Part shown: positions 24,906-33,525 of the stretch, one piece after another
Layout of the letters: each line of letters begins with the position of its first letter
Numbering within the stretch: the first letter of the stretch is position 1
Origin: Streptomyces spiroverticillatus
GTDB taxonomy: Bacteria > Actinomycetota > Actinomycetes > Streptomycetales > Streptomycetaceae
DNA: 64,000 bases
Reading direction: 5' to 3'
Assembly: GCA_014650415.1 (NCBI GenBank)
Contig: BMUX01000012.1
Location: forward strand, 1 to 64,000
The notes under the pieces: generated by a model
What the model saw: the letters and a program-made list of their open reading frames with translations, nothing else
Told to the model about the DNA's origin: nothing
Database searches by the model: none
Made by a program: the position numbers and the translations under genes

Positions 24906-24928
24906 AAACTACAATAAGCAGAGTTACT
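24906..24928 (-). promoter_or_regulatory. Leaderless promoter with shared 20-bp element
   Basis: On the minus strand TAGTTT (24911-24906) is 7 bases before the GTG of the LLM gene. The element CTACAATAAGCAGAGTTACT (24909-24928) overlaps it and continues into the -35 side, matching 17 of 20 bases of 18508-18527. The amidase stop codon (24924-24926) lies inside it. Confidence 0.5.
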
Positions 24929-26360
24929 TGAACAGGTGGTGTGCCGCAGTTCGTTCCCACGGCTTCAGCGACTCGATGCGGGTGGCCAGCGCGAGGAGCT
25001 TTTCCTCCCCGCCGGGGAGCGTCACCAGCTGTACGGCGCAGGGCGCGGGCGTGCCGGGCAGGGTGCCCAGCGGGAGGGTGAGCGCGGGCCATCCGGCCAG
25101 GTTCCAGGGCGGAGTCGTGGGTGCGTACGCCGTGTTGACCAAGACGTTGCGCAGCCAGCCGCGCTCGTGCCAGGGCGCGGCCTCGGGGGCGCGCCGGGCC
25201 AGCGCGGGCATCAGCAGGACGTCGTACTCCTCGAAGAACGGCGTGAGCCGCTTGCGGAGTGTTTCCCGGTGGTCGGTGCGCAGCAGCGGTGTACGGGCGA
25301 AGAGGCGGCCGGCGGCGGCGTGGCGTCGGGTGCGCGGGGCGAGCCGGCTCGGGTCCAGGCCGGCTGCGTCCTTGGCGGTGCCGCCGGTCCAGCGGGCCAG
25401 GACCGTGGTGGACAGGGAGAGGGGGTAGGGCGGGTCGGCGTGGGTGACCGTGTGACCGGAGTCGACCAGGAGGCGGACGGCGGCGCGGACCGCGTCGGCG
25501 TACGGGCGGGTGATCGGGATGCCCGCGAGGGGGCTGCGGGTGGAGGCGGCCAGGCTGAGGCCGGTGGTGTGGAGGAGGTCGGCGACGGGGAGGACGGCGG
25601 GCCTGGGCTCGTCCGCCGTTGTCGACTCCTCCCTCAGCACCGTGTCCCCGGCGAGCACCGCGAACATCAGGCGGGCGTCCTCGGTGGTCGTGGCGAGCGG
25701 GCCGTTCTCCGACATGCCGTACCAGTCGCCGTCGCCGATCCCGGCGGGCACCCGGCCGTATCCCGGCTTGAGCGTGATGACTCCGCAGTTCGCGGCGGGT
25801 ATGCGCAGCGAGCCCATGCCGTCGTTGCCGAGCGCGATCGGCACCATTCCGGCGGCGACGGCCGCCGCGCTGCCGCCGGACGAGCCGCCCGCCGTACGGG
25901 AGAGGTCCCACGGGTTGCGCGAGGTGCCGTGGACGCCGTCGGTGGTGCCGAAGACGCACAGCTCCGGGACGTGGGTGAGGCCGACGACGATCGCGCCCGC
26001 CGCGCGCAGCCGGGCCACCGTCTCGTGGTCCGCCTCGGCGGGCGCGGGGGAGGTGGCCGCCGATCCGATCCGGGTCGACTCGCCCCGTACCGGAAGGTTG
26101 TCCTTCACCGCGACCGGCACTCCGGCCAGCGGGAGCCGGTCCAGGTCGGAGCGGTCCAGGAGGGCGTCCGCCTCGGCGAGCGCCCGCGCCGTACGGACGA
26201 AACGGAACGCGCCCACCCGGGCATCCAGGGCCTCGATACGGGCGAGCGAGGCGGCGACGGCCTCGCGCGGGGTGAGCCGCTTCTCGCGGACGGCGGCGGC
26301 GATCTCGGCGGCGGTGCCCAGCGGCGCGAGGGATGCGGCGGCAGTGGTGGCGTCAGTCAT
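24924..26360 (-). CDS. Amidase signature family hydrolase
   Basis: The 478-residue enzyme carries the Ser-cisSer-Lys triad of the amidase signature family: Lys in GVPVAVKDNLPVRG (about residue 84), and the Gly/Ser-rich signature TAGGSSGGSAAAVAAGMVP (about 155-175). It would hydrolyse an amide such as a carboxamide or acyl-amine; the specific substrate cannot be read from sequence. It is not a GatA because no gatB or gatC is near. The ATG at 26360 is chosen; a GTG three codons earlier is possible and neither has a clear ribosome site. It ends 25 bases before the LLM gene start and could feed transcription into it. Confidence 0.88.
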   Translation of the reverse strand: MTDATTAAASLAPLGTAAEIAAAVREKRLTPREAVAASLARIEALDARVGAFRFVRTARALAEADALLDRSDLDRLPLAGVPVAVKDNLPVRGESTRIGSAATSPAPAEADHETVARLRAAGAIVVGLTHVPELCVFGTTDGVHGTSRNPWDLSRTAGGSSGGSAAAVAAGMVPIALGNDGMGSLRIPAANCGVITLKPGYGRVPAGIGDGDWYGMSENGPLATTTEDARLMFAVLAGDTVLREESTTADEPRPAVLPVADLLHTTGLSLAASTRSPLAGIPITRPYADAVRAAVRLLVDSGHTVTHADPPYPLSLSTTVLARWTGGTAKDAAGLDPSRLAPRTRRHAAAGRLFARTPLLRTDHRETLRKRLTPFFEEYDVLLMPALARRAPEAAPWHERGWLRNVLVNTAYAPTTPPWNLAGWPALTLPLGTLPGTPAPCAVQLVTLPGGEEKLLALATRIESLKPWERTAAHHLFK

Positions 26361-26543
26361 GCGGGTCACTGTGCCGGGCAGGGGCGCGGGCGTCGAGGGG
26401 CATGGGGGCCGCGACGGGTTCCGTCCACTTGCGGGGGGCGCGGATGTGCGGCAGACATAGAGGGACAAAAGTGAGGAATCGTACGTATTGGCGAGGCTGG
26501 CGCGATGGAACGGGCCGGGCGAAGAAGAGGACGGGAGAGCCGC

Positions 26544-27809
26544 GTGCACTCATCCAAGCGTCGCCGCACCGTGGTGACAGCGGTGTCGGCCGTGTCCCTG
26601 GGACTGATGGTGGCGGGGTGCGGGACCGGCGGCAGCGGGCCCGGCGCCACCACGGACGTCGGCGGCCAGGACGTACTGCTTCAACCGGTTGCCGCACACG
26701 GACCCGATCCGTTCACGCAGTCGACCGCGAAGACCACCACCCCGCTGCCCTCCACGACCACCCCCGCCCCCACCCGGACGGCCAGCGTCTCCCCGTCCGC
26801 CTCGGTGCGGCGCGTGCAGCAGGTCTCCGGCGGCACGCCCGGGCTCTACGGCGGCACCCAGTCCGTCTCCAGCTGCGACGTCGAGCAGCAGATCCGCTAC
26901 CTCACCGGCTCCGGCGCCGACCAGGCCAAGGCGCGCGCGTTCGCCGACGCCAGCCGCATCGACGTCGCCGCCATCCCGCGCTTCCTGCGCGGACTGACCC
27001 CCGTCGTGCTGCGCGCCGACACCCGCGTCACCAACCACGGCTTCAGCGGCGGCTCCCTCACCTCCTTCCAGTCCGTCCTCCAGGCGGGCACCGCCGTCAT
27101 GGTCGACGCCAACGGCATGCCGCGCGTGCGGTGCGCCTGCGGGAACCCGCTGCTCCCGCCGACCGTCGCCCAGGGCACGGTGACCCACAAGGGGCAGCCC
27201 TGGAGGGGGTACCGGCCCGCCGAGGTCGTCGTGGTCACCCCCACCACGGTCGTCATCAACAACCTCACCATCGTCAACGTCGTCAACAACACCTGGATCG
27301 AGCGCGAGACCGGCTCCGAGGGCGAGAAGGACAAGACGCCGCCGCCGGACGCCAAGCTGCCCCCGCCCCCGCCCCCGGACGAGCTGGGCGACGAGAGGGC
27401 CGGCGAGCCGCAGGGCAACCCGGAGCAGGCGCCGGGCGGTGACGAGGAGAAGACCCCCGGCACCATCGAATCCGGGACGACCGAACCCGGCACCACCGAG
27501 CCGGGGAGTACGGAGCCCGGCACCGCCGACACCCCCGACGAGTCCGACACCCCCGCCCAGTCCGACGCCCCCTCGGACACGCCGTCCGAGTCCACGTCCG
27601 ACACCGACTCGCCCGTCGCCCCGCCGCCGCCCACCACCCCCTGCCCCACCCTCACCCCGGGCGTCCCCACGCCCGCCACGCCGCTGCCCGTGCCGTCGGG
27701 CTGCCCCACCCCGACGCCCAGCCACAGCACGGCGCTCCAGCTGCCCTCGGACCCGGACTCCGACCCGGAGTGGGACGCCGAGACCCAGCCCGGACCGGAC
27801 GGTGGCTGA
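26544..27809 (+). CDS. Lipoprotein with DUF6777-like domain and long Pro/Thr/Glu tail
   Basis: This 421-residue lipoprotein has a basic N-terminus and the lipobox LMVAGC, with Cys26 as the lipidation site. After a Thr/Pro linker, residues about 90-265 form a compact domain of the kind called DUF6777 in Streptomyces (GLYGGTQSVSSCDVEQQIRYL, a CACGNPL pair and VVVVTPTTVVINNLTIV). The last 150 residues are disordered, with repeated TEPGTTEPG and acidic Ser/Asp runs, probably spanning the wall. GGGAGAG 5 bases before the GTG at 26544 supports the start. The 3' end overlaps the phosphatase gene by 8 bases. Together they may be a cell-surface sensor and its output, which is inference. Confidence 0.8.
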   Translation: MHSSKRRRTVVTAVSAVSLGLMVAGCGTGGSGPGATTDVGGQDVLLQPVAAHGPDPFTQSTAKTTTPLPSTTTPAPTRTASVSPSASVRRVQQVSGGTPGLYGGTQSVSSCDVEQQIRYLTGSGADQAKARAFADASRIDVAAIPRFLRGLTPVVLRADTRVTNHGFSGGSLTSFQSVLQAGTAVMVDANGMPRVRCACGNPLLPPTVAQGTVTHKGQPWRGYRPAEVVVVTPTTVVINNLTIVNVVNNTWIERETGSEGEKDKTPPPDAKLPPPPPPDELGDERAGEPQGNPEQAPGGDEEKTPGTIESGTTEPGTTEPGSTEPGTADTPDESDTPAQSDAPSDTPSESTSDTDSPVAPPPPTTPCPTLTPGVPTPATPLPVPSGCPTPTPSHSTALQLPSDPDSDPEWDAETQPGPDGG

Positions 27810-29961
27810 CCCGACGCCCGACCTGCGGACCGACCCGCCCGGAGACCCGACCCCGGACGGGCCGGCCGCATCCGCCACGGCCGGGACCCCGGCCCCGGCC
27901 CCGGACCGCCCCGTCCCCACCGGGGCCGCCCTCGCTCTCAACCACATGGGGATCTTCGACTGGGACCTGGACCAGGCGCACCTGGACCTCGACGACTCCG
28001 CCCTGGAGGTCTTCGACCTGCGCCCCGGCGAGTACGACGGCACTCCTTCGGCCCTGTTCGCGAAGGTCGCCCCGGGCGAGAGCGAGCGGATGGACGCCGT
28101 CGTCTCGCAGGCCCTCAAGAGCGGCGACCCCTCCTACGGCTCGTACTTCCGGGTCCGCCTGCGCGACGGTTCGCTGCGCTGGGGGCACACCCAGGGGGTG
28201 ATCCGGCGCGACGTGGAAGGCCGCCCGTACCGGATCATCGGCGTCGTGCGCGACGCCACCCGTGAGCTGGACGACTTCACCGCGCGCACCGAGCAGGACG
28301 CCGCCCGGCACGGCGGCACCGGCGTCGTCGCCGACACCACGGCCGCCCTCGCGCACGCCCGCAGCGTCCGCGATGTCATCGACGTCCTCAAGGACGCCCA
28401 CGAACTGGGCAGATTCCAGTCGTCCTCGCTGGTCATGGGCCTGGTCGAGGCAGGCCGCATCCGGCTGGTCGCCGAGGGCCCGGAATTCATGCCGGGCACC
28501 CGCTACACCCGGATCGACGACCCCGCGTACCCGATGGGCGAGGTCGTCCGCACCCTCGCGCCGCGCTTCATCGAGTCGGGGGAGGCCTTCGCCGCCGCCT
28601 ATCCGAAGCTGTGGGCGCACGTGTCGAAGTTCGGGGTCAGCTCGGCGGCGTACCTCCCGCTGATCGCGCAGGCCCGCCCCATCGGCGCGCTCGGACTGCT
28701 CTACAGCGGCAAGTGCGGCTTCAACGCCGACGAGCGGAACCTGCTGATCGCCCTGGGCTCCAGCATCGCGCAGAGCCTGAAGCGGGCCATGCTGTACGAG
28801 CAGGAGAAGGACCTCGCCGAGAACCTCCAGCAGGCCATGCTGCCCCGCCGGGTGCCCACCGTCCCCGGTGCGAGCGTCGCCGTCCGCTACCGGTCGGCCC
28901 GCGACGGGCAGGACGTCGGCGGCGACTGGTACGACGTCATCCCGCTGCCCGGCGGCCGGGTCGGCGCTGTCATCGGCGACGTCCAGGGGCACGACACCCA
29001 CGCCGCCGCCGTCATGGGCCAACTGCGCATCGTGCTGCGGGCGTATGCCGCCGAGGGGCACACCCCCGCCACCGTCATGGCCCGCGCCTCCGGGTTCCTG
29101 CACGAGCTGGACACCGACCGCTTCGCCACCTGTACGTACGCCGAGATCGACCTCACCACCGGCGTCGTCCAGCTCGTCCGCGCCGGACACATGGACCCGC
29201 TGCTGCGGCTCGCCGACGGGTCCTGCCGGCGGATACCCGTCGAGGGCGGACTGCCGCTGGGGCTCTCCGCCGAATTCGGACAGCTCGAATACCCGGTCAG
29301 CACAAGGGAGTTGGACCCCGGGCAGACGCTGATCCTGTACACGGACGGGCTGGTCGAGCAGCCGGGCGCCGACCTCGACGACGGACTCCAGACCCTCGCC
29401 GACCTCGTCCACGAGGGACCCCGCGACATCCAGCAACTCGCCGATCGGCTCTGCGAATCCGTCGACGAACGCGACTGCGGCGACGACGTCGCCCTCCTCC
29501 TGCTGCGCCGCCGCGCCGCCGACGCGCCCCGGGCGGGCGGCCGCCTCCAGCAGCACGTCGCCCCCGGCGACCCCGAATCGCTCGCCTCCGCCCGGCAGAT
29601 GATCCGCGCCGCAGTGCGCGCCTGGGGCGCCGAGAGCCGCGGCGACGAGATCGAACTCGCCGCCGACGAGCTGATGGTGAACGCCCTCATGCACACCGAC
29701 GGCGGGGCCCTCCTCACTGTACGCATCCTCGACGCCCCCGAGCGCAGGCTGCGCGTCGAGGTCGCCGACGGCTCCAGCGCGCTGCCGCGCCGCAGGGAGG
29801 CGGGCGACGCGGCGGTGTCCGGGCGCGGACTGCTGCTGGTGGACCGGCTCGCGGACGTGTGGGGCGTGGAGCCCAGGGGTGAGGGCAAGGCGCTGTGGTG
29901 CGAGTTCATCGTGCCGTCACGTGGGGCACAACTCGGCGGCGTACAGGGCGAGTCGGGATGA
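27802..29961 (+). CDS. PAS-GAF-SpoIIE phosphatase with HATPase domain
   Basis: The 719-residue cytoplasmic protein has a disordered Pro-rich start, a PAS domain (about 42-150, GIFDWDLDQAHLDLDDSALE), a GAF domain (about 175-340), a PP2C/SpoIIE phosphatase (about 355-575; VGGDWYDVIPLPGGRVG and GDVQGHDTHAA metal-binding acids) and a C-terminal RsbW-like ATPase (about 590-710, ELAADELMVNALMH). Proteins of this build regulate anti-sigma antagonist proteins: the phosphatase dephosphorylates STAS partners and the kinase domain phosphorylates them or binds a sigma factor. The GTG at 27802 overlaps the lipoprotein stop, so translation is coupled. No STAS or sigma gene is adjacent. Confidence 0.92.
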   Translation: MADPTPDLRTDPPGDPTPDGPAASATAGTPAPAPDRPVPTGAALALNHMGIFDWDLDQAHLDLDDSALEVFDLRPGEYDGTPSALFAKVAPGESERMDAVVSQALKSGDPSYGSYFRVRLRDGSLRWGHTQGVIRRDVEGRPYRIIGVVRDATRELDDFTARTEQDAARHGGTGVVADTTAALAHARSVRDVIDVLKDAHELGRFQSSSLVMGLVEAGRIRLVAEGPEFMPGTRYTRIDDPAYPMGEVVRTLAPRFIESGEAFAAAYPKLWAHVSKFGVSSAAYLPLIAQARPIGALGLLYSGKCGFNADERNLLIALGSSIAQSLKRAMLYEQEKDLAENLQQAMLPRRVPTVPGASVAVRYRSARDGQDVGGDWYDVIPLPGGRVGAVIGDVQGHDTHAAAVMGQLRIVLRAYAAEGHTPATVMARASGFLHELDTDRFATCTYAEIDLTTGVVQLVRAGHMDPLLRLADGSCRRIPVEGGLPLGLSAEFGQLEYPVSTRELDPGQTLILYTDGLVEQPGADLDDGLQTLADLVHEGPRDIQQLADRLCESVDERDCGDDVALLLLRRRAADAPRAGGRLQQHVAPGDPESLASARQMIRAAVRAWGAESRGDEIELAADELMVNALMHTDGGALLTVRILDAPERRLRVEVADGSSALPRRREAGDAAVSGRGLLLVDRLADVWGVEPRGEGKALWCEFIVPSRGAQLGGVQGESG

Positions 29962-30118
29962 AACCGGTGGGGCCGTCGGTAACTGTCCGCGTACTGGACG
30001 TACTTGACCGTAACCGACCGGCCGCGATTGACTGCGGGCTCCGCCGCACCTCGAACCCGGAATCCGCCGACCCCTGACGGCGGTGGGCTCCGCCGAACTC
30101 CGACGACGTGAGGGCTCC

Positions 30119-31528
30119 TTGACGACCGAGACGAGCACCGAGAACGCCGAGTCGACGGGCACCGGCGCCGCCGAGTTGCTGGCGCCGCTCGACCTGGCGT
30201 TCTGGCATCTCGAATCCACCGAACACCCCATGCACCTGGGCGCGTTGGCCCTCTTCGGCGGCGACGAGGACTCCCCGGACGGCGAGGAACTCCTCGACCT
30301 GCTCGCCGCCCGCGCCGCCGCGATACCCCGTCTGCGCCTGGCCGTCCGCAACGTCTGGCTGCCCTTCGGCGGCTCCGCCTGGGTCACCGCGCAGGACTTC
30401 GACGTACGCCGCCACGTGCGGCGCATCCTCCTGCCCGCCGACGGCTTCGCAGCCGAAGCGACGCTGCTCGCCGGGGAGTTGATGGAACGTCCGCTCGCGC
30501 GCGGTCTCCCTCCGTGGGAGATGTACGTCCTGACCGCCGACCGGGGCGGCGAGTGCGCCGTCCTCGTCAAGCTGCACCACGCGCTGGCCGACGGGATGCG
30601 GGCGGTGGCGATCGGTGCGGGGATCTTCGACCAGATCGCGGGGGCGCGTCCGGTGCGGGCCCGCACGACGCGGCCGAAGGTCCCGGCCTCCCGCTTTCCC
30701 GGACCGGGGCGCGCCGTCGGACTCGCCCGGGACCGGCTCGGCGAGGTGGGGCAGGTGCTGGGCATCGGGGCGTCCGTGGTGCGGGCGGGCCGCCTGCACA
30801 CGCTGCTGCCGCTGCCCTTGCCGGGCGGTGTGCCGGACGCGCTCGCCGCCCAGTCCAGCGGTACGAGGCGGCTCACCACGGCCGCGCTCGACCTGGACGA
30901 CGTGCACCGGGTCCGCCGGGCCTGCGGCGGAACCGCCAACGACGTACTGCTCGCGGTGGTGGCGGGGGCGTTGCGGCGGTGGATGGGGGAGCGGGGGGAG
31001 CCGGCGGGGGGTGACCCTCGGGCACTCGTACCCGTCTCGCGGCGGCGGCCCGGTGGCGGTGCCACCACCGGCAACCGCCTCTCGGCCTACCTCCTCTCCC
31101 TCCCCGTCACGGAGCCGGACCCCCTCGTCCGCCTCGCCGCCGTGCGGGACGGCATGGCGCGGAACAAGGCGGCGGGGCCGTCGCGGGGGGCGGGGGCGGT
31201 GGCGCTGCTGGCCGACCAGCTTCCGGCTTTCGCCAGCAAGTTGGGTGCCCCCTTGGCGGGGAGCGCGGCGCGGGCCCTCTTCGACGTCCTCGTCACGAGT
31301 GTCCCGCTGCCGCGGACGGCGTTGTCCCTGGGTGGGCGGCCGCTGCGGGCGGTCTATCCGATGGCCCCTCTGGCCCGGGGGCAGTCGCTCGCGGTCGCGC
31401 TCTCGACGTACGGCGGGAAGGTGCATGTGGGGCTGGTCGCCGACGCGAAGGCGGTTCCGGACGGGGACCGGCTGGCGGGTTGTGTCGCGGAGGCGCTTGC
31501 GGAGCTGGTGCGGGTGGTGCGTGGCTGA
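30119..31528 (+). CDS. WS/DGAT family acyltransferase
   Basis: This 469-residue protein belongs to the wax ester synthase/diacylglycerol acyltransferase family, which makes triacylglycerol or wax esters from acyl-CoA. The catalytic motif HHxxxDG is present as HHALADG (153-159). Other family segments are LAFWHLESTEHPMHLGAL near the start, NDVLLAVVAGALRRW and the C-terminal NV-like region, here VTSVPLPR. Storage lipid synthesis is usual in Streptomyces. The TTG at 30119 is preferred because GAGGG lies 5 bases upstream; a GTG at 30083 would add 12 residues. Several stretches use long poly-G runs. It is likely transcribed alone. Confidence 0.87.
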   Translation: MTTETSTENAESTGTGAAELLAPLDLAFWHLESTEHPMHLGALALFGGDEDSPDGEELLDLLAARAAAIPRLRLAVRNVWLPFGGSAWVTAQDFDVRRHVRRILLPADGFAAEATLLAGELMERPLARGLPPWEMYVLTADRGGECAVLVKLHHALADGMRAVAIGAGIFDQIAGARPVRARTTRPKVPASRFPGPGRAVGLARDRLGEVGQVLGIGASVVRAGRLHTLLPLPLPGGVPDALAAQSSGTRRLTTAALDLDDVHRVRRACGGTANDVLLAVVAGALRRWMGERGEPAGGDPRALVPVSRRRPGGGATTGNRLSAYLLSLPVTEPDPLVRLAAVRDGMARNKAAGPSRGAGAVALLADQLPAFASKLGAPLAGSAARALFDVLVTSVPLPRTALSLGGRPLRAVYPMAPLARGQSLAVALSTYGGKVHVGLVADAKAVPDGDRLAGCVAEALAELVRVVRG

Positions 31529-31592
31529 GGTCCGGACCGGTCCCCGCCGGACGGGCTGAGATGCCTGATGTGCCGCCCGAAGGGCAGGCACT

Positions 31593-31715
31593 CCAGGGGC
31601 GCGGGGAACTGCGCGACCAGCCACGAACCGACCCGCACGGAACCGTTCAATTGCCCCGCGGGTTTAGGTGAAGGGGCGGGGCTGGGGCGAAACCCGCCCC
31701 TGCACCGAGTGCCGA
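31593..31715. repeat. Dispersed intergenic repeat, copy B
   Basis: AGGGGCGCGGGGAACTGCGC (31593-31612 region) is the 3' arm of the hairpin at 21968-22010. From about 31653, CCCCGCGGGTTTAGGTGAAG and the following bases match copy A at 22028-22096. The 312-base gap before the response regulator holds this copy, then the 36-bp tandem repeat; no gene is seen. Confidence 0.75.
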
Positions 31716-31783
31716 CCCGGCCAAGCCGCACCGCTCCGGGGCCCGGGCCGACCCGACCAAGCCGCACCGCCCCGGGGCCCGGG
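31712..31783. repeat. Two tandem copies of a 36-bp unit
   Basis: Units 31712-31747 and 31748-31783 are 34/36 identical, starting CCGACCCG and ending CCGGGGCCCGGG. They lie 58 bases before the LytTR regulator start. The CGGGGCCCGGG ends are themselves palindromic and could fold or bind a protein. Confidence 0.8.
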
Positions 31784-31840
31784 ACCCCCGACCACCCGAC
31801 CCGCACCGCACCACGCCCAAGTGGCCCGTACCGTATCCCC

Positions 31841-32617
31841 ATGCTCCGCGCCCTCGCCGTCGACGACGAAAAGCCCGCCCTCGAGGAACTCCTCTACCTC
31901 CTCCGCGCCGACCCCCGCATCACCCGCGCCGAGGGCGCCACCGACGCCACCGAAGCCCTCCTGCGGATCAACCGGGCCCTCGACGCCGGGCCCGACGGCG
32001 ACGACGCCATCGACGTCGTCTTCCTCGACATCCACATGGCGGGGCTGACTGGCCTCGACGTGGCCCGGCTCCTCGCCGGCTTCGCCCGCCCGCCCCTGAT
32101 CGTGTTCGTCACCGCCCACGAGGGCTTCGCCGTCCAGGCCTTCGACCTCAAGGCCGTCGACTACGTGCTCAAGCCCGTGCGCCGCGAGCGCCTCGCCGAA
32201 GCCGTGCGCCGGGTCGCCGCCGGAGTGTCCAGCGTGCCCGTGCCCCGGGCCCCCAAGGAAGCCCCGGCCCCCCAGGACCAGATCCCCGTCGAACTCGGCG
32301 GCGTCACCCGCTTCGTGCCCATCGCCGACATCGCCTACGTCGAGGCCCACGGCGACTACGCCCGCCTGCACACCCTCGCCCCCGGCCCCGGCCACCTCGT
32401 CCGCATCCCGCTCTCCACCCTGGAGGAGCGCTGGTCCTCCCGCGGTTTCGTACGCATACACCGCCGCCACCTCGTCGCCCTCAGCCGCATCGAGGAACTG
32501 CGCCTGGACGCCGGCACGACCACCGTCCGCGTCGCCGACGCCGAACTCGTCGTCAGCCGCCGCCACGCCCGCGAACTGCGCGACCTGCTCATGCGCCGCG
32601 CCGGAGGAAGCCGGTAA
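31841..32617 (+). CDS. LytTR-family response regulator
   Basis: The 258-residue protein has a receiver domain (1-120) with Asp8/Asp9, the phosphoacceptor Asp63 in FLDIHM, Thr91 and Lys111, followed by a LytTR DNA-binding domain (about 150-250, with IAYVEAHGDYARLHT and RGFVRIHRRHLVAL). Such regulators bind direct repeats and often control transport of a solute sensed by a LytS-like kinase. The probable partner kinase is at 35396-36607, at the other end of the same gene row around an SSS symporter. The ATG at 31841 begins the receiver directly. No clear ribosome site precedes it. Confidence 0.92.
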   Translation: MLRALAVDDEKPALEELLYLLRADPRITRAEGATDATEALLRINRALDAGPDGDDAIDVVFLDIHMAGLTGLDVARLLAGFARPPLIVFVTAHEGFAVQAFDLKAVDYVLKPVRRERLAEAVRRVAAGVSSVPVPRAPKEAPAPQDQIPVELGGVTRFVPIADIAYVEAHGDYARLHTLAPGPGHLVRIPLSTLEERWSSRGFVRIHRRHLVALSRIEELRLDAGTTTVRVADAELVVSRRHARELRDLLMRRAGGSR

Positions 32618-32752
32618 CGCACCGGTCCGCCCGACCGCCCGGCGCGTGGCCCGCACCGTTCACCGACGTAACCCCACCACAGAACGAACCACCGCCCGCA
32701 CCCCGCCCCCGCGCCCCTACCCTGACCCTCAACCACAGGGTGAGGGAGCGGG

Positions 32753-33013
32753 ATGTCCGAAGTCGAAGCGCTGCTCGCGGAACTGCGCGCCCTGCCCGCG
32801 ATCCGCCCCGGCGCCCCGGACGAACTCGACGCCCTCCTCACCCGCATCAAGAGCGCCGCCGCCCGCTGGGCCGACGTCCTGTACGAGGTCCAGGAATCCG
32901 CCCAGCCGTACGCCACACCCCGTACCGCCGCCGCCCTGGAGGTCGCCTTCCGGCGCGCGGAACAGTCGTACGTGGAACTGGAGATCGCCCTGAACGACCC
33001 CGGCCGCCCCTGA
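32753..33013 (+). CDS. Small helical protein of unknown function
   Basis: This 86-residue product is predicted to be mostly alpha-helical and soluble, with heptad-like Leu/Ala spacing (EALLAELRALPAI then LDALLTRIKSAAARW) and an acidic C-terminus. GTGAGGGAG 6 to 10 bases before the ATG gives good translation evidence. It has no signal or cysteine. It sits between the LytTR regulator and the DUF485-like gene in the same direction and may belong to the same unit. I do not recognise a family. Confidence 0.72.
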   Translation: MSEVEALLAELRALPAIRPGAPDELDALLTRIKSAAARWADVLYEVQESAQPYATPRTAAALEVAFRRAEQSYVELEIALNDPGRP

Positions 33014-33112
33014 CCCCTCCGCTCCTCGGCCTACCCCCTGACCGGCACCTCTGCGTAGACTCCAGCAGCCCCAGCCAGCACGGCCACCGCCGAACCCCCG
33101 GAGCCCGCACCG

Positions 33113-33505
33113 ATGCCCGCAGCCCCGCGCCCCCGCCGCGAGACCGTGACCGGTGTGCCCCGGAGCGGCGGAAGGGCCGGCGGCCGGACGGCCCGGCACG
33201 CGCCCGCACGTTCCGAGATCAGCGAACAGACACCGCTCGGCGCCACCTACGTCCGCTCCCTGATGCGCAGTCAGTTGCGCACCGCCCTCCTCGGCCTCGG
33301 CGCGCTCACCCTGCTGGTCGGCACGCTGCCCCTGCTCCTCCAGCTCCCGCGCGTCCTCACCGGCGAACCCCTCGCACCCGGACCCCACCTGTGGGTGGTG
33401 CTCGGCGTCGTCGTCTACCCCGTGATGTGGCTGATCGCCCGCTGGTACGTCCGCCGGGCCGAGCGCAACGAACGGGACTTCCGCGGCCTCGTGGAAGGCC
33501 GCTGA
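33113..33505 (+). CDS. Small DUF485-like membrane protein
   Basis: The 130-residue protein has a basic, disordered first 45 residues and two membrane helices (about 58-78 and 92-112), then a charged tail ending RNERDFRGLVEGR. Small two-helix DUF485 proteins are typically encoded directly before acetate-type sodium:solute symporters, as here (20 bases). They are thought to help the large subunit. The ATG at 33113 is used; an internal start closer to the helices is possible because the first residues look unconserved. Confidence 0.75.
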   Translation: MPAAPRPRRETVTGVPRSGGRAGGRTARHAPARSEISEQTPLGATYVRSLMRSQLRTALLGLGALTLLVGTLPLLLQLPRVLTGEPLAPGPHLWVVLGVVVYPVMWLIARWYVRRAERNERDFRGLVEGR

Positions 33506-33525
33506 CCGACCGGCATGATGCGTCC

